Source: Pseudomonas fluorescens
GTDB lineage: Bacteria > Pseudomonadota > Gammaproteobacteria > Pseudomonadales > Pseudomonadaceae
Direction of reading: 5' to 3'
Assembly (NCBI RefSeq): GCF_900636825.1
Contig: NZ_LR134318.1
Span: 4,770,001-4,834,000 of the forward strand
DNA length: 64,000 nucleotides
The stretch's first letter is position 1. Each line of letters begins with the position of its first letter. This document shows, piece by piece, positions 35,126 through 44,003 of the stretch. Position numbers and translations under genes: made by a program. The notes under the pieces were generated by a model. That model made no database searches. It saw only the letters and a program-made list of their open reading frames with translations, and was not told the origin of the DNA.

Positions 35126-36078
35126 TTGATTTGTCCCCCCTCGCCCGCCGCCTGGCAGGCACACCGCTGGCCGAATGGGCCAGCACCTTGCAGCATCAAC
35201 TCGACAAGAAAATGGAGAAGGGCCACGGCGATCTGGAGCGCTGGCAGAGTGCGCTGGATGCCTTGCCGAAGATCCAGCCGAGCGAAATCGACTTGCTCAA
35301 CGGCCTCAAACTCGACACCGATTGCGACGACGAGACCCGCGCACAGATGCGCACCGCGCTGATGGGCCTGTCGCCCTGGCGCAAAGGACCGTTCGATCTG
35401 TTTGGCGTGCATGTCGACACTGAATGGCGTTCGGACTGGAAATGGTCCCGCGTCGCTCCGCATCTGGATCTCAAAGGCAAACGCATCCTCGATGTCGGTT
35501 GCGGCAATGGGTATTACATGTGGCGCATGCTCGGGGCTGGCGCGGACAGCGTGATTGGCGTCGATCCGAACTGGCTGTTTTTCTGCCAGTTCCAGGCAGT
35601 GCAACGCTATCTGTCAGAGCCGAATGCCTGGCACCTGCCGTTCCCGTTCGAAGACTTGCCAGCGAATCTGGAAGGTTTCGACACGGTGTTTTCCATGGGC
35701 GTGTTCTATCACCGTCGCTCGCCAATCGAGCATTTGCTGGCGCTGAAGGACTGCCTGGTCAAGGGCGGCGAACTGGTGCTGGAAACGCTGGTGGTCGAAG
35801 GCGACAAGCATCAGGTGCTGGTGCCGGAAGATCGCTATGCGCAGATGCGTAACGTGTGGTTTTTGCCGTCGGTGCCGGCACTGGAGCTGTGGCTGCGCCG
35901 CGCCGGGTTTACCGAGATTCGTTGTGTGGATGTCAGCACCACGACAGTTGAAGAGCAACGCGGGACGGAGTGGATGAAGTACCAGTCGTTGAGCGACTTC
36001 CTTGATCCTAAAGATCACAGCAAAACCATCGAAGGCCTGCCAGCGCCAATGCGCGCAGTGATTGTCGCCAGAAAGTAA
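35122..36078 (+). CDS. cmoB: tRNA U34 carboxymethyltransferase
   Basis: Protein of 318 residues. It has an N-terminal helical extension and then a class I methyltransferase fold with LDVGCGNGYYMWRML, IGVDPNWLFFCQFQ and VFSMGVFYHRRSP. It transfers the carboxymethyl group from carboxy-SAM to 5-hydroxyuridine at the wobble position of tRNA. Length agrees with E. coli CmoB (323). It overlaps cmoA at ATGA. The tandem repeat array follows its stop by about 25 bases. Confidence 0.93.
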   Translation: MIDLSPLARRLAGTPLAEWASTLQHQLDKKMEKGHGDLERWQSALDALPKIQPSEIDLLNGLKLDTDCDDETRAQMRTALMGLSPWRKGPFDLFGVHVDTEWRSDWKWSRVAPHLDLKGKRILDVGCGNGYYMWRMLGAGADSVIGVDPNWLFFCQFQAVQRYLSEPNAWHLPFPFEDLPANLEGFDTVFSMGVFYHRRSPIEHLLALKDCLVKGGELVLETLVVEGDKHQVLVPEDRYAQMRNVWFLPSVPALELWLRRAGFTEIRCVDVSTTTVEEQRGTEWMKYQSLSDFLDPKDHSKTIEGLPAPMRAVIVARK

Positions 36079-36103
36079 CCCAACCTCTCAGGCAACGCGG
36101 TGA

Positions 36104-36878
36104 GGCCACCCCTCACCCCAGCCCTCTCCCCAGGGAGAGGGAGCCGATCTTTGAGCTTTTCAAAACTTGAGTTCGACTCGGAATCTCAAATCGACGGAGT
36201 TAGCCCATCCAACTCGGTCAGTCCCCTCTCCCTATGGGGCAGCGAACTGATCGTTGGGCTTTTCAAAACTTGAGTTCGACTCGGAATCTCAGGTCGACCG
36301 AATTAGCCCATCCAGCTCGGTCAGTCCCCTCTCCCTATGGGGCAGGGAACTGATCGTTGAGCTTTTCAAAACTTGAGTTCGACTCGGAATCTCAGGTCGA
36401 CGGAATTAGCCCATCCAACTCGGTCAGTCCCCTCTCCCTATGGGGCAGCGAACTGATCGTTGGGCTTTTCAAAACTTGAGTTCGACTCGGAATCTCAGGT
36501 CGACGGAGTTAGCCCATCCAGCTCGGTCAGTCCCCTCTCCCTATGGGGCAGGGAACTGATCGTTGAGCTTTTCAAAACTTGAGTTCGACTCGGAATCTCA
36601 AATCGACGGAATTAGCCCATCCAACTCGGTCAGTCCCCTCTCCCTATGGGGCAGGGAACTGATCGTTGGGCTTTTCAAAACTTGAGTTCGACTCGGAATC
36701 TCAGGTCGACGGAATTAGCCCATCCAACTCAGTCAGTCCCCTCTCCCTATGGGGGAGGGAACTGATCGTTGAGCTTTTCAAAACTTGAGTTCGACTCGGA
36801 ATCTCAGGTCGACGGAATTAGCCCATCCAACTCGGTCAGTCCCCTCTCCCTCCGGGAGAGGGTTAGGGTGAGGGGCTT
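36104..36878. repeat. Seven tandem copies of a 103-bp repeat
   Basis: The unit GAGC/GGGC-TTTTCAAAACTTGAG starts at 36153, 36256, 36359, 36462, 36565, 36668 and 36771, exactly 103 bases apart. Copies alternate GAGC and GGGC, and the linker alternates GGCAGCG and GGCAGGG over the first four copies, so the array probably grew by duplication of a 206-bp dimer. Each unit has a hairpin CAGTCCCCTCTCCC ... GGGAACTG. Outer ends carry the CCCTCACCCCAGCCCTCTCCC repeat and its inverse. Confidence 0.95.
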
Positions 36879-37363
36879 TTCGCTCTTCGGGCACGGAAAA
36901 ACTCGGTCAACACCGCGCCACATTCCTCCGCCAGCACTCCGCCTTCATACAACACCCGATGATTCAAAAAGCCCTGGGTAAAAAACTGCCCCTGACTCTG
37001 CACAATCCCCGCTTTCGGCTCCAAAGCGCCATACACCACCCGCGCCACCCGCGAATGCACAATCAGCCCGGCACACATGCTGCACGGCTCCAGCGTTACA
37101 TACAGTGTGCTGCCCGGCAGGCGATAGTTATCCACAGCCTGAGCCGCAGCGCGGATCGCGACCATTTCCGCATGCGCGCTCGGGTCACTGGCACTGATCG
37201 GGCAGTTGAAACCGCGGCCAATGATTTCACCGTCCTGCACCAGCACCGCGCCCACCGGCACTTCGCCCAGCGCTGCGCCTTGCGCGGCGAGGGCCAGGGC
37301 TTCGCGCATGAAGTCGCGGTCGCGGCTGCGGTCGATGATCGCCGCAGGTCGAATCTGGCGCAT
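36863..37363 (-). CDS. tadA: tRNA-specific adenosine deaminase
   Basis: Protein of 166 residues with the zinc deaminase motif HAE (His64, Glu66) and PCSMC (Cys94, Cys97). It deaminates adenosine 34 of tRNA-Arg(ACG) to inosine. The start at 37363 has GAGG seven bases upstream and its A is shared with the multicopper oxidase TGA, so the two are coupled. The final residues SPSP and the stop codon lie inside the flanking arm of the tandem repeat, so the C-terminus has been set by repeat sequence. Confidence 0.92.
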   Translation of the reverse strand: MRQIRPAAIIDRSRDRDFMREALALAAQGAALGEVPVGAVLVQDGEIIGRGFNCPISASDPSAHAEMVAIRAAAQAVDNYRLPGSTLYVTLEPCSMCAGLIVHSRVARVVYGALEPKAGIVQSQGQFFTQGFLNHRVLYEGGVLAEECGAVLTEFFRARRAKSPSP

Positions 37364-38739
37364 CACTTCACCTCGATGGCGGCCATCAGGCCGGTTTCCA
37401 TGTGGTCGATCACGTGGCAGTGGAACATCCACACACCCGGGTTATCAGCCACCAGCGCCACTTGCGCACGCTCGTTCTTGCCCAGCAGATAGGTGTCGGT
37501 GAAATACGGAACGACTTTGTGCCGGTTCGACGCGATCACCTTGAAACTCATGCCGTGCAGGTGGATCGGGTGCTGATACTGGGTCATGTTCTTCAATTCG
37601 AAAATATAACTCTGGCCCAGTTTCAGGCTAGCGATCGGCCGATCTGCACACGTCTTGTCGGTGATGTCCCAAGCCTTGCCATTGATTTGCCATAGGCTCG
37701 GCGGTTTGCCGTTTTCGGTGTTCACCGAGACCGAGCCGACCCATTCGAAATTGAAGTTGAGTTTCTCGGCATTGGCCAGATCGGGCTCGGCCACCGGGTT
37801 GGCCGGCAGCGCTTTCGGCCAGTCCGTCGGCGCGTCCGCATTGGCCACCGAACGCAAAGTGCCGAGGCGCACCGGGCCGTTGCGCAACGACAGTTCTTCG
37901 CCAGCCGCCGGTGCCTTGATCGCCAGACAAATGCGCATGCCCGGGCCCAGCCAGTATTCCTTGCCCAATGGCCGCGGCTCGACCGGATTGCCATCGAGCG
38001 CGTAGATCTTCGCTTCGACGCCAGGAATATTGATGCGATACGTCAGGGTGTTATCGAGATTGAGCAAACGCACCCGCGTGACCTGCCCGGCCGGCAAATC
38101 GATCACCGGCAGCGGCACGCCATTGATCGTCGACAGACGCCCCGCCGTCCCGCCGCGCGCCGCCTCGCGGGGAATGCTGAACTCGACGAACTGGCCCTCG
38201 TCGTCAATGTGCCAATTCTTCAGGCTCAAGGTTTTTTCATATTTGAAACCGGTGGGCTCGCGCTCTTCGATGATCAGCGGTCCGACCAGACCGCGCCCAA
38301 GTTCCTCGCTACTGCTGACATGCGGGTGATACCAATAGCTGCCGGCATCGGGGACGCGAAATTTGTAGTCGAAATATTCACCCGGCAGCACCGGCAGTTG
38401 CGAGACATACGGCACGCCGTCCATCTCCAGCGGCAGACGAATGCCATGCCAGTGAATGGTCGTCGCCACCGGCAGATGATTGATGAAGCGTACCCGCAAC
38501 CATTCACCCTGACGCACACGCAACTCGGTACCCGGCGCCGACGGCCCAAACGCCCACGCCTCAGTCTTGTGCCCCGGCACCAGCTCGACGTCCAGCGGCG
38601 CGGCGATCAACTCGTAATCGTGACCCGCCTCAGCATCCGCCATCTTGCCCAGCCAGTAACGCGACGCACCACCCGCCCCCACGCCAACGACAACAAGACC
38701 GGCCAGGCCACCGAGGATTTGGCGACGGGTAAAGGACAT
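37363..38739 (-). CDS. Multicopper oxidase, Tat-exported
   Basis: Protein of 458 residues. The start shows a twin-arginine signal (MSFTRRQILGGLAGLVVV). Copper-binding motifs are all present: HWHG, HPHVSSS, HPIHLHG and HCHVIDHMETGLM, the last supplying the type 1 site with Met as axial ligand. It should oxidise a metal ion or phenolic substrate with reduction of oxygen to water in the periplasm. Methionine-rich copper-regulatory insertions of CueO are not seen, so substrate is open. It precedes tadA with a one-base overlap, as in P. aeruginosa. Confidence 0.9.
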   Translation of the reverse strand: MSFTRRQILGGLAGLVVVGVGAGGASRYWLGKMADAEAGHDYELIAAPLDVELVPGHKTEAWAFGPSAPGTELRVRQGEWLRVRFINHLPVATTIHWHGIRLPLEMDGVPYVSQLPVLPGEYFDYKFRVPDAGSYWYHPHVSSSEELGRGLVGPLIIEEREPTGFKYEKTLSLKNWHIDDEGQFVEFSIPREAARGGTAGRLSTINGVPLPVIDLPAGQVTRVRLLNLDNTLTYRINIPGVEAKIYALDGNPVEPRPLGKEYWLGPGMRICLAIKAPAAGEELSLRNGPVRLGTLRSVANADAPTDWPKALPANPVAEPDLANAEKLNFNFEWVGSVSVNTENGKPPSLWQINGKAWDITDKTCADRPIASLKLGQSYIFELKNMTQYQHPIHLHGMSFKVIASNRHKVVPYFTDTYLLGKNERAQVALVADNPGVWMFHCHVIDHMETGLMAAIEVK

Positions 38740-38872
38740 GAACTCAACTACCTCACTTGGAAAACGGCAGGCCACAGGGGCCGCAAAAGGCGAATACGAT
38801 ACACCCGCAACTGCGAAAGAAACAGCAAAGCGGCCGTGACTACGGGCCGCAGGGCCGATTTCGTAACAGCAA

Positions 38873-38904
38873 AAAGCCGCGTGAACTCGCATTCACGCGG
38901 CTTT
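38873..38904 (-). terminator. Terminator of guaA
   Basis: Perfect 13-bp arms AAAGCCGCGTGAA and TTCACGCGGCTTT with a six-base loop. On the minus strand the stem runs into TTTTTGCTG, about 40 bases after the guaA stop. Confidence 0.9.
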
Positions 38905-38940
38905 CTATCCGGCAATCAAACCCTCAGGGTTTGTGCAGAA

Positions 38941-40518
38941 TCATTCCCACTCAATCGTCGCCGGCGGCTTGCTCGATACGTCATACGTAACGCGCGAGAT
39001 GCCTTCGATTTCATTGATGATGCGACCGGAAACGGTTTCCAGCAGTTCGTAAGGCAGGTGTGCCCAACGCGCGGTCATGAAGTCGATGGTTTCTACGGCA
39101 CGCAGGGCCACGACCCAGGCGTAACGACGGCCATCGCCAACCACGCCGACCGATTTGACTGGCTGGAACACCACGAATGCCTGGCTGACCTTGTGGTACC
39201 AGTCGGCCTTGCGCAGTTCTTCGATGAAGATGTGGTCGGCACGACGCAGCAGGTCGGCGTATTCCTTCTTCACTTCGCCGAGGATGCGCACGCCCAGGCC
39301 AGGGCCCGGGAATGGGTGGCGATAGACCATGTCGTACGGCAGGCCCAGTTCCAGACCCAGACGACGGACTTCGTCCTTGAACAGTTCGCGCAGTGGCTCG
39401 ACCAGTTTCAGGTTCATTTCTTCTGGCAGGCCGCCCACGTTGTGGTGCGACTTGATCACGTGCGCTTTGCCGCTTTTCGCGCCAGCCGATTCGATCACGT
39501 CCGGGTAGATGGTGCCCTGAGCGAGGTATTTGATGTTTTCCAGTTTGTTCGACTGGGCATCGAACACGTCGATGAAGGTGCGACCGATGATCTTGCGCTT
39601 CTTCTCCGGGTCGGCTTCGCCGGCCAGGTTGTTGAGGAACTGCTCTTCGGCGTTGGCGCGGATCACCTTGACGCCCATGTTCTCGGCGAACATGGCCATC
39701 ACTTGCTCGCCTTCGTGCAGACGCAGCAGACCGTTGTCGACGAACACGCAGGTCAGTTGATCACCGATGGCTTTGTGCAGCAGCGCAGCAACGACCGAGG
39801 AGTCGACACCGCCGGACAGGCCCAACAGGACGTTGTCGGTGCCGACCTGAGCGCGGATGTTGGCGATCGCGTCTTCAGCGATCTTCGACGGCGTCCACAG
39901 GGCTTCACAGCCGCAGATGTCGAGAACGAAGCGCGACAGGATGCGGCCGCCCTGCTTGGTGTGGGTCACTTCCGGGTGGAACTGCACGCCATAGTAAGCG
40001 CGGTCGTCATTGAACATACCGGCGATCGGGCAGCTCGGGGTGCTGGCGAGGATGTGGAAGTCCTCCGGCATCCTGGTGACTTTGTCACCGTGACTCATCC
40101 ACACGTCGAGGCCGAACAGGCCATCGGCGTCGATGTGATCTTCGATGCCGTCGAGCAGGCGGCTCTTGCCGACCACGTCAACGCGGGCGTAGCCGAACTC
40201 ACGAAGTTCGGAACCTTCAACCTTGCCGCCCAACTGCTCGGCCATGGTCTGCATGCCGTAGCAGATACCGAAAACCGGAACGCCCAGATCAAACACCGCT
40301 TGCGGGCAGCGCGGGCTGTCGGCTTCGTGCACGGACTCGGGGCCGCCGGCGAGGATGACGCCTTTAGGGGCGAATTCGCGAATCGCATCTTCGTCCATGT
40401 CGAACGGATGCAGTTCGCAGTACACGCCGATCTCGCGCACGCGGCGGGCGATCAGTTGGGTGTATTGCGAACCGAAGTCGAGGATCAGGATGCGGTGAGC
40501 GTGAATGTCGAGGGACAT
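38941..40518 (-). CDS. guaA: GMP synthase (glutamine-hydrolysing)
   Basis: Protein of 525 residues, the family length. The N-terminal class I amidotransferase has Cys86 in GICYGMQ and His in GVQFHPEVTHT. The ATP pyrophosphatase domain has the P-loop GLSGGVDSSV. The C-terminal dimerisation domain ends ISRVTYDVSSKPPATIEWE. It converts XMP to GMP. It is second in the guaBA operon, with about 125 bases between the genes that contain a short inverted repeat. The start at 40518 matches the family; an ATG 27 bases upstream does not. Confidence 0.97.
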   Translation of the reverse strand: MSLDIHAHRILILDFGSQYTQLIARRVREIGVYCELHPFDMDEDAIREFAPKGVILAGGPESVHEADSPRCPQAVFDLGVPVFGICYGMQTMAEQLGGKVEGSELREFGYARVDVVGKSRLLDGIEDHIDADGLFGLDVWMSHGDKVTRMPEDFHILASTPSCPIAGMFNDDRAYYGVQFHPEVTHTKQGGRILSRFVLDICGCEALWTPSKIAEDAIANIRAQVGTDNVLLGLSGGVDSSVVAALLHKAIGDQLTCVFVDNGLLRLHEGEQVMAMFAENMGVKVIRANAEEQFLNNLAGEADPEKKRKIIGRTFIDVFDAQSNKLENIKYLAQGTIYPDVIESAGAKSGKAHVIKSHHNVGGLPEEMNLKLVEPLRELFKDEVRRLGLELGLPYDMVYRHPFPGPGLGVRILGEVKKEYADLLRRADHIFIEELRKADWYHKVSQAFVVFQPVKSVGVVGDGRRYAWVVALRAVETIDFMTARWAHLPYELLETVSGRIINEIEGISRVTYDVSSKPPATIEWE

Positions 40519-40539
40519 GGGCAAAAACTCGAAAAGCAG

Positions 40540-40640
40540 TTGCAAGCTTCAAGCTGCAAGCTGCAAGTAATCGGAAGCCGCGCGGCACTGCTCTGACGCA
40601 GCACCGCTTGCAGCTTGTAACTTGTGGCTTAGAGCTGTCG
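40540..40640. repeat. Imperfect inverted repeat between guaB and guaA
   Basis: Direct copies of CAAGCTGCAAG-like sequence (GCAAGCTTCAAGCTGCAAGC) at the left pair with GCTTGCAGCTTGTAACTTG at the right. It could modulate guaA relative to guaB expression; no T-run follows. Confidence 0.65.
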
Positions 40641-40643
40641 GCG

Positions 40644-42113
40644 TCAGCCGACCCGATAGTTCGGCGCTTCCTTGGTGATCTGCACGTCGTGAACGTGGGA
40701 CTCGGCCATGCCGGCGCCGGTGATCCGCACGAACTCAGGCTTGGTGCGCATTTCTTCGATGTCGGCGCTGCCGGTGTAACCCATCGAGGAACGCAGGCCG
40801 CCCATCAACTGGTGAATGATCGCGCTCAGGGTGCCTTTGTACGGCACGCGGCCTTCGATGCCTTCCGGAACCAGTTTCTCGGCGCCTGCCGAAGAGTCCT
40901 GGAAGTAACGGTCGGACGAGCCCTGGGCCTGGGACATGGCGCCCAGCGAACCCATGCCGCGATAAGCCTTGTACGAACGGCCCTGGAACAGTTCGATCTC
41001 GCCCGGCGCTTCTTCGGTACCGGCGAACATCGAGCCCATCATCACGCAGGAAGCACCGGCCACGATGGCCTTGGACAGGTCACCGGAGAAACGGATACCG
41101 CCGTCGGCGATCAACGGCACGCCGGTGCCTTCAAGGGCAGCGGCGACGTTGGCGATGGCACTGATCTGTGGCACGCCGACACCAGCGACGATACGGGTGG
41201 TGCAGATCGAGCCTGGGCCGATACCGACCTTGACTGCGTCGGCGCCCGCTGCGGCCAGAGCCTTGGCGGCTGCGCCGGTGGCGATGTTGCCGCCGATCAC
41301 CTGCACTTCAGGGAAATTCTCTTTGACCCAGCGTACGCGGTCGATCACACCCTTGGAGTGACCGTGCGCGGTGTCGACCACCACCACGTCAACGCCGGCG
41401 TTGACCAGTGCGGTGACGCGATCGCCGGTGTCTTTACCGGTGCCGACCGCAGCGCCAACGCGCAGACGACCTTGATCGTCCTTGCTGGCCAGCGGGTAGG
41501 CTTTGGCTTTTTCGATGTCGTTGACGGTCATCATGCCTTTGAGGGCGAATTTGTCATCGACGATCAGCACGCGCTCGATGCGGTGCTTGTGCAGCAGTTC
41601 GCGCACGTCGTTCTTGTCGGCGCCTTCCTTGACCGTGACCAGACGCTCTTTCGGCGTCATCACTTCGCGGACAGTGGCTTCAAGACGGTTTTCGAAACGT
41701 ACGTCGCGGGAGGTGACGATGCCGACCAGGTCGCCATCGTGCAGTACCGGAACGCCGGAAATGTTGTGCAGACGGGTCAGTTCGAACAGATCACGCACCG
41801 TGGCATCGGCCTCGATGGTGATTGGATCCTTGACCACACCGGCTTCGAACTTCTTGACCTTGCGCACTTCGGCAGCTTGCTGCTCGATGGTCATGTTCTT
41901 GTGGATAATGCCGATGCCACCTTCCTGAGCCATGGCAATTGCCAGACGGGCTTCAGTAACGGTGTCCATTGCAGCAGAAACCAGAGGAATATTCAGTTCG
42001 ATGCCACGGGTAAGACGGGTCTTGAGACTGACTTCGTTAGGAAGTACCTCGGAATAACCGGGCACTAGGAGAATGTCGTCGAATGTCAGAGCTTCTTGGC
42101 TGATACGCAGCAT
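40644..42113 (-). CDS. guaB: IMP dehydrogenase
   Basis: Protein of 489 residues. The catalytic barrel is interrupted by two CBS domains at about 95-205. The active loop is GPGSICTTRIVAG with the catalytic Cys, and the flap has RYFQDSSAGAEKLVPEGIEG. It oxidises IMP to XMP, the committed step to GMP. The start at 42113 matches the family beginning MLRISQEALTFDDILL. A clear sigma-70 promoter lies 37-65 bases upstream. Confidence 0.97.
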   Translation of the reverse strand: MLRISQEALTFDDILLVPGYSEVLPNEVSLKTRLTRGIELNIPLVSAAMDTVTEARLAIAMAQEGGIGIIHKNMTIEQQAAEVRKVKKFEAGVVKDPITIEADATVRDLFELTRLHNISGVPVLHDGDLVGIVTSRDVRFENRLEATVREVMTPKERLVTVKEGADKNDVRELLHKHRIERVLIVDDKFALKGMMTVNDIEKAKAYPLASKDDQGRLRVGAAVGTGKDTGDRVTALVNAGVDVVVVDTAHGHSKGVIDRVRWVKENFPEVQVIGGNIATGAAAKALAAAGADAVKVGIGPGSICTTRIVAGVGVPQISAIANVAAALEGTGVPLIADGGIRFSGDLSKAIVAGASCVMMGSMFAGTEEAPGEIELFQGRSYKAYRGMGSLGAMSQAQGSSDRYFQDSSAGAEKLVPEGIEGRVPYKGTLSAIIHQLMGGLRSSMGYTGSADIEEMRTKPEFVRITGAGMAESHVHDVQITKEAPNYRVG

Positions 42114-42149
42114 CGCGGGGGCTCCCGAGCGGGAAAATGGAAGCGCGCC

Positions 42150-42178
42150 ATTATAGTCAGACACCCCCTGCTGTTCAA
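42150..42178 (-). promoter_or_regulatory. Sigma-70 promoter of guaBA
   Basis: On the minus strand TTGAAC and TATAAT are separated by 17 bases, an almost ideal arrangement, ending 37 bases before the guaB ATG. Confidence 0.8.
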
Positions 42179-42233
42179 TGTAAAACTCTGTCTATTATCG
42201 AGGTTACAGATATACGGGGATTCGGGCTTTTTC

Positions 42234-42317
42234 GTAGGAGCTGCCGAAGGCTGCGATCTTTTGCCTTTGATTTTCGGAAACAAGATCAAAAGATCGCAGC
42301 CTGCGGCAGCTCCTACA
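42234..42317. repeat. REP pair, GTAGGAGCTGCCG type
   Basis: Inverted arms beginning GTAGGAGCTGCCGAAGGC and ending GCCTGCGGCAGCTCCTAC between guaB and the next gene. Confidence 0.9.
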
Positions 42318-42330
42318 GGGAATACGTCGT

Positions 42331-42879
42331 TTAGAGTTCGACTTTTACCCAACTGACGGGCAGGTCGAGCCAGTCGGCGAATTCGTCGAGGAAGCTTTGT
42401 TTGAAGCCGGCTTCGAGCCAGTTGTTGAAGATGAACCCCAGATTGGAAAACGCGCATTCCTGCAGAAACAGGAAGCCGTTGATGTCGTCTTCATGCCCAC
42501 ATTCCGGGCAGGTGAAATTGTCGGTGCGGCCCGGAAACCAGTCTTCAAGGCTTTCGAACAGCGCCTCACCCACTTCGCGGCGGCACTCGGCGCAACCGGC
42601 TTCTTCGAGAAAGCCCTTGGCCGGTGTATAGATGCAGCGCTTGGTGACAATCTCCAGGCCATTGATCGGCTCGCCGAACGGCAGCGCTTCGGGATGCAGG
42701 ACCACAGCTCGCGCGCCCTCGGCGATGGCGTGGGCCATGCGATTGCCGGTGCGGCCGCAGGTGGTCAGCTGTTCCTCGATGATGTTCTTGCGCACCAGCC
42801 AGCGCACGATCGCCCGCGCCCGGGGCTCGTGCGCCGGCAGGGTGGAGATTTTCGGGACGATGATGCTTTGCGTGTTCAT
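42331..42879 (-). CDS. Conserved zinc-ribbon protein of unknown function
   Basis: Protein of 182 residues from the ATG at 42879. Cysteine pairs CAEC and CPEC are spaced like a zinc ribbon; another Cys occurs in TTCGRTGN. C-terminal half is aromatic (GFIFNNWLEAGFKQSFLDEF). It has no membrane segment or signal peptide. Relatives in pseudomonads have been labelled as a sugar ABC transporter ATPase, but no Walker A motif is present, so that name is not used. Function is not recognised. Confidence 0.7.
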   Translation of the reverse strand: MNTQSIIVPKISTLPAHEPRARAIVRWLVRKNIIEEQLTTCGRTGNRMAHAIAEGARAVVLHPEALPFGEPINGLEIVTKRCIYTPAKGFLEEAGCAECRREVGEALFESLEDWFPGRTDNFTCPECGHEDDINGFLFLQECAFSNLGFIFNNWLEAGFKQSFLDEFADWLDLPVSWVKVEL

Positions 42880-42930
42880 GGTGAAGCCTGCGACGTCAAA
42901 TGAAAGTTCTGCGGTGCTCACTCCGCCGTC

Positions 42931-43023
42931 TTCGCGGGCAAGCCCGCTCCCACAGGCATCTCGGTCGATCACAAATGTTGTGTACACCTGAGAAACCTGT
43001 GGGAGCGGGCTTGCCCGCGATGG
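42931..43023. repeat. REP pair, GCGGGCAAGCCCGCTCCCACAG type
   Basis: Arms GCGGGCAAGCCCGCTCCCACAGG and CCTGTGGGAGCGGGCTTGCC form an inverted pair around about 40 bases. A subfamily of the second REP class. Confidence 0.9.
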
Positions 43024-43063
43024 CGTCAGTGCGGCCGGCAGCTTAATCCCTGACGAAATCCGG

Positions 43064-43834
43064 TCAAGTGCTGAAATAACGCGCGATCAGGGCAATCCCG
43101 CTGGCCAGCACCAGCCACGTCACCAGGCGCACAAAGGCCTCACGCGACAATCTCATGGTCAAGCGCCGGCCAATCCACAAACCCAGCGCCATGGCCGGCA
43201 ACAGACACAGCGCCAACATCAGCAAGGGTAGCTCGGCATACACACCGGCGATCACAAACAGGCTCAGGCGCACCACGGTGCTGCAACTGATCAACGCACT
43301 TTGCGTGGCCCGCGCCGCTTCCTTGGGCAGGCGGCTGTTCAGATAGATCGCATAAAGAAAGCCGCCACTGCCAAACAGCGCGCCAAACAACCCGCCCACG
43401 GTGCCCATCGGCACTGCCCACGCCGCCGACAACTGCGCCGGTCGCGCCTTGACCCACAGGCTGTAAACCGCATAAGCGCTGATAAACAGCCCCATCAACA
43501 GCAGCAACAGATCGGATTTGAGATTCAGCAGGAAGATCACCCCCAGCGTGCAGCCGATCGCCATGCACGGCAGCAGCCTGAGCAATTCCGGCTTGGCCAC
43601 GTCCCGCCGTGACGGCAGCAGATTGCCAAACGCCGCGACAAAATCCAGCAGCACCAGCAGCGGCACGATCTTCGACAGCGGCATGAACAGAATCAAAATC
43701 GGCCCCGCGACCAGCGCCGTGCCGAAGCCGGCGATACCAAAGACGATGTACGCCAGCGCAATGCCCAAGCCAATCGCCACCCAACCGCCAGCCCCCCACG
43801 ACCACGCCCCCAGCAACTCCATCATGCTCATCAC
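43064..43834 (-). CDS. TauE/SafE family sulfite exporter-like permease
   Basis: Membrane protein of 256 residues with about eight spans. It repeats the family half-motif: FGIAGFGTALVAGPILIL in the first half and GLFGALFGSGGFLYAIYL in the second. TauE/SafE proteins export sulfite, sulfoacetate or related anions. No sulfur gene is adjacent, so substrate is unknown. Its ATG at 43834 is the first of two nearby starts (MMSMM). A REP pair separates it from divergent xseA. Confidence 0.82.
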   Translation of the reverse strand: MMSMMELLGAWSWGAGGWVAIGLGIALAYIVFGIAGFGTALVAGPILILFMPLSKIVPLLVLLDFVAAFGNLLPSRRDVAKPELLRLLPCMAIGCTLGVIFLLNLKSDLLLLLMGLFISAYAVYSLWVKARPAQLSAAWAVPMGTVGGLFGALFGSGGFLYAIYLNSRLPKEAARATQSALISCSTVVRLSLFVIAGVYAELPLLMLALCLLPAMALGLWIGRRLTMRLSREAFVRLVTWLVLASGIALIARYFST

Positions 43835-43866
43835 TGAATTTCCTTATCAGGTTACGAATACACCCT

Positions 43867-43960
43867 GTAGGAGCTGCCGAAGGCTGCGATCTTTTGATCT
43901 TGATCTTGAAAAACACAAGATCAAAAGATCGCAGCCTCGTTGCACTCGACAGCTCCTACA
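43867..43960. repeat. REP pair, GTAGGAGCTGCCG type, with altered second arm
   Basis: The left arm is canonical. The right arm reads GCAGCCTCGTTGCACTCGACAGCTCCTAC, an insertion of about nine bases in the loop side. Confidence 0.88.
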
Positions 43961-44003
43961 GGGTTCGTGCAATGAGCGGAAGAATGCCTTTAAACTGCGC
44001 CCC

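Noticed and set aside
36104..36878. Regular repeats that could suggest a CRISPR array
   Set aside because: The 103-bp units are repeated end to end with no unique spacers and no cas genes nearby.
38209..40596. A 795-codon open frame on the plus strand
   Set aside because: It is antisense to guaA and part of the multicopper oxidase gene and has no recognisable domain.
42331..42879. Sugar ABC transporter ATPase
   Set aside because: There is no Walker A, ABC signature or Walker B sequence in the protein.
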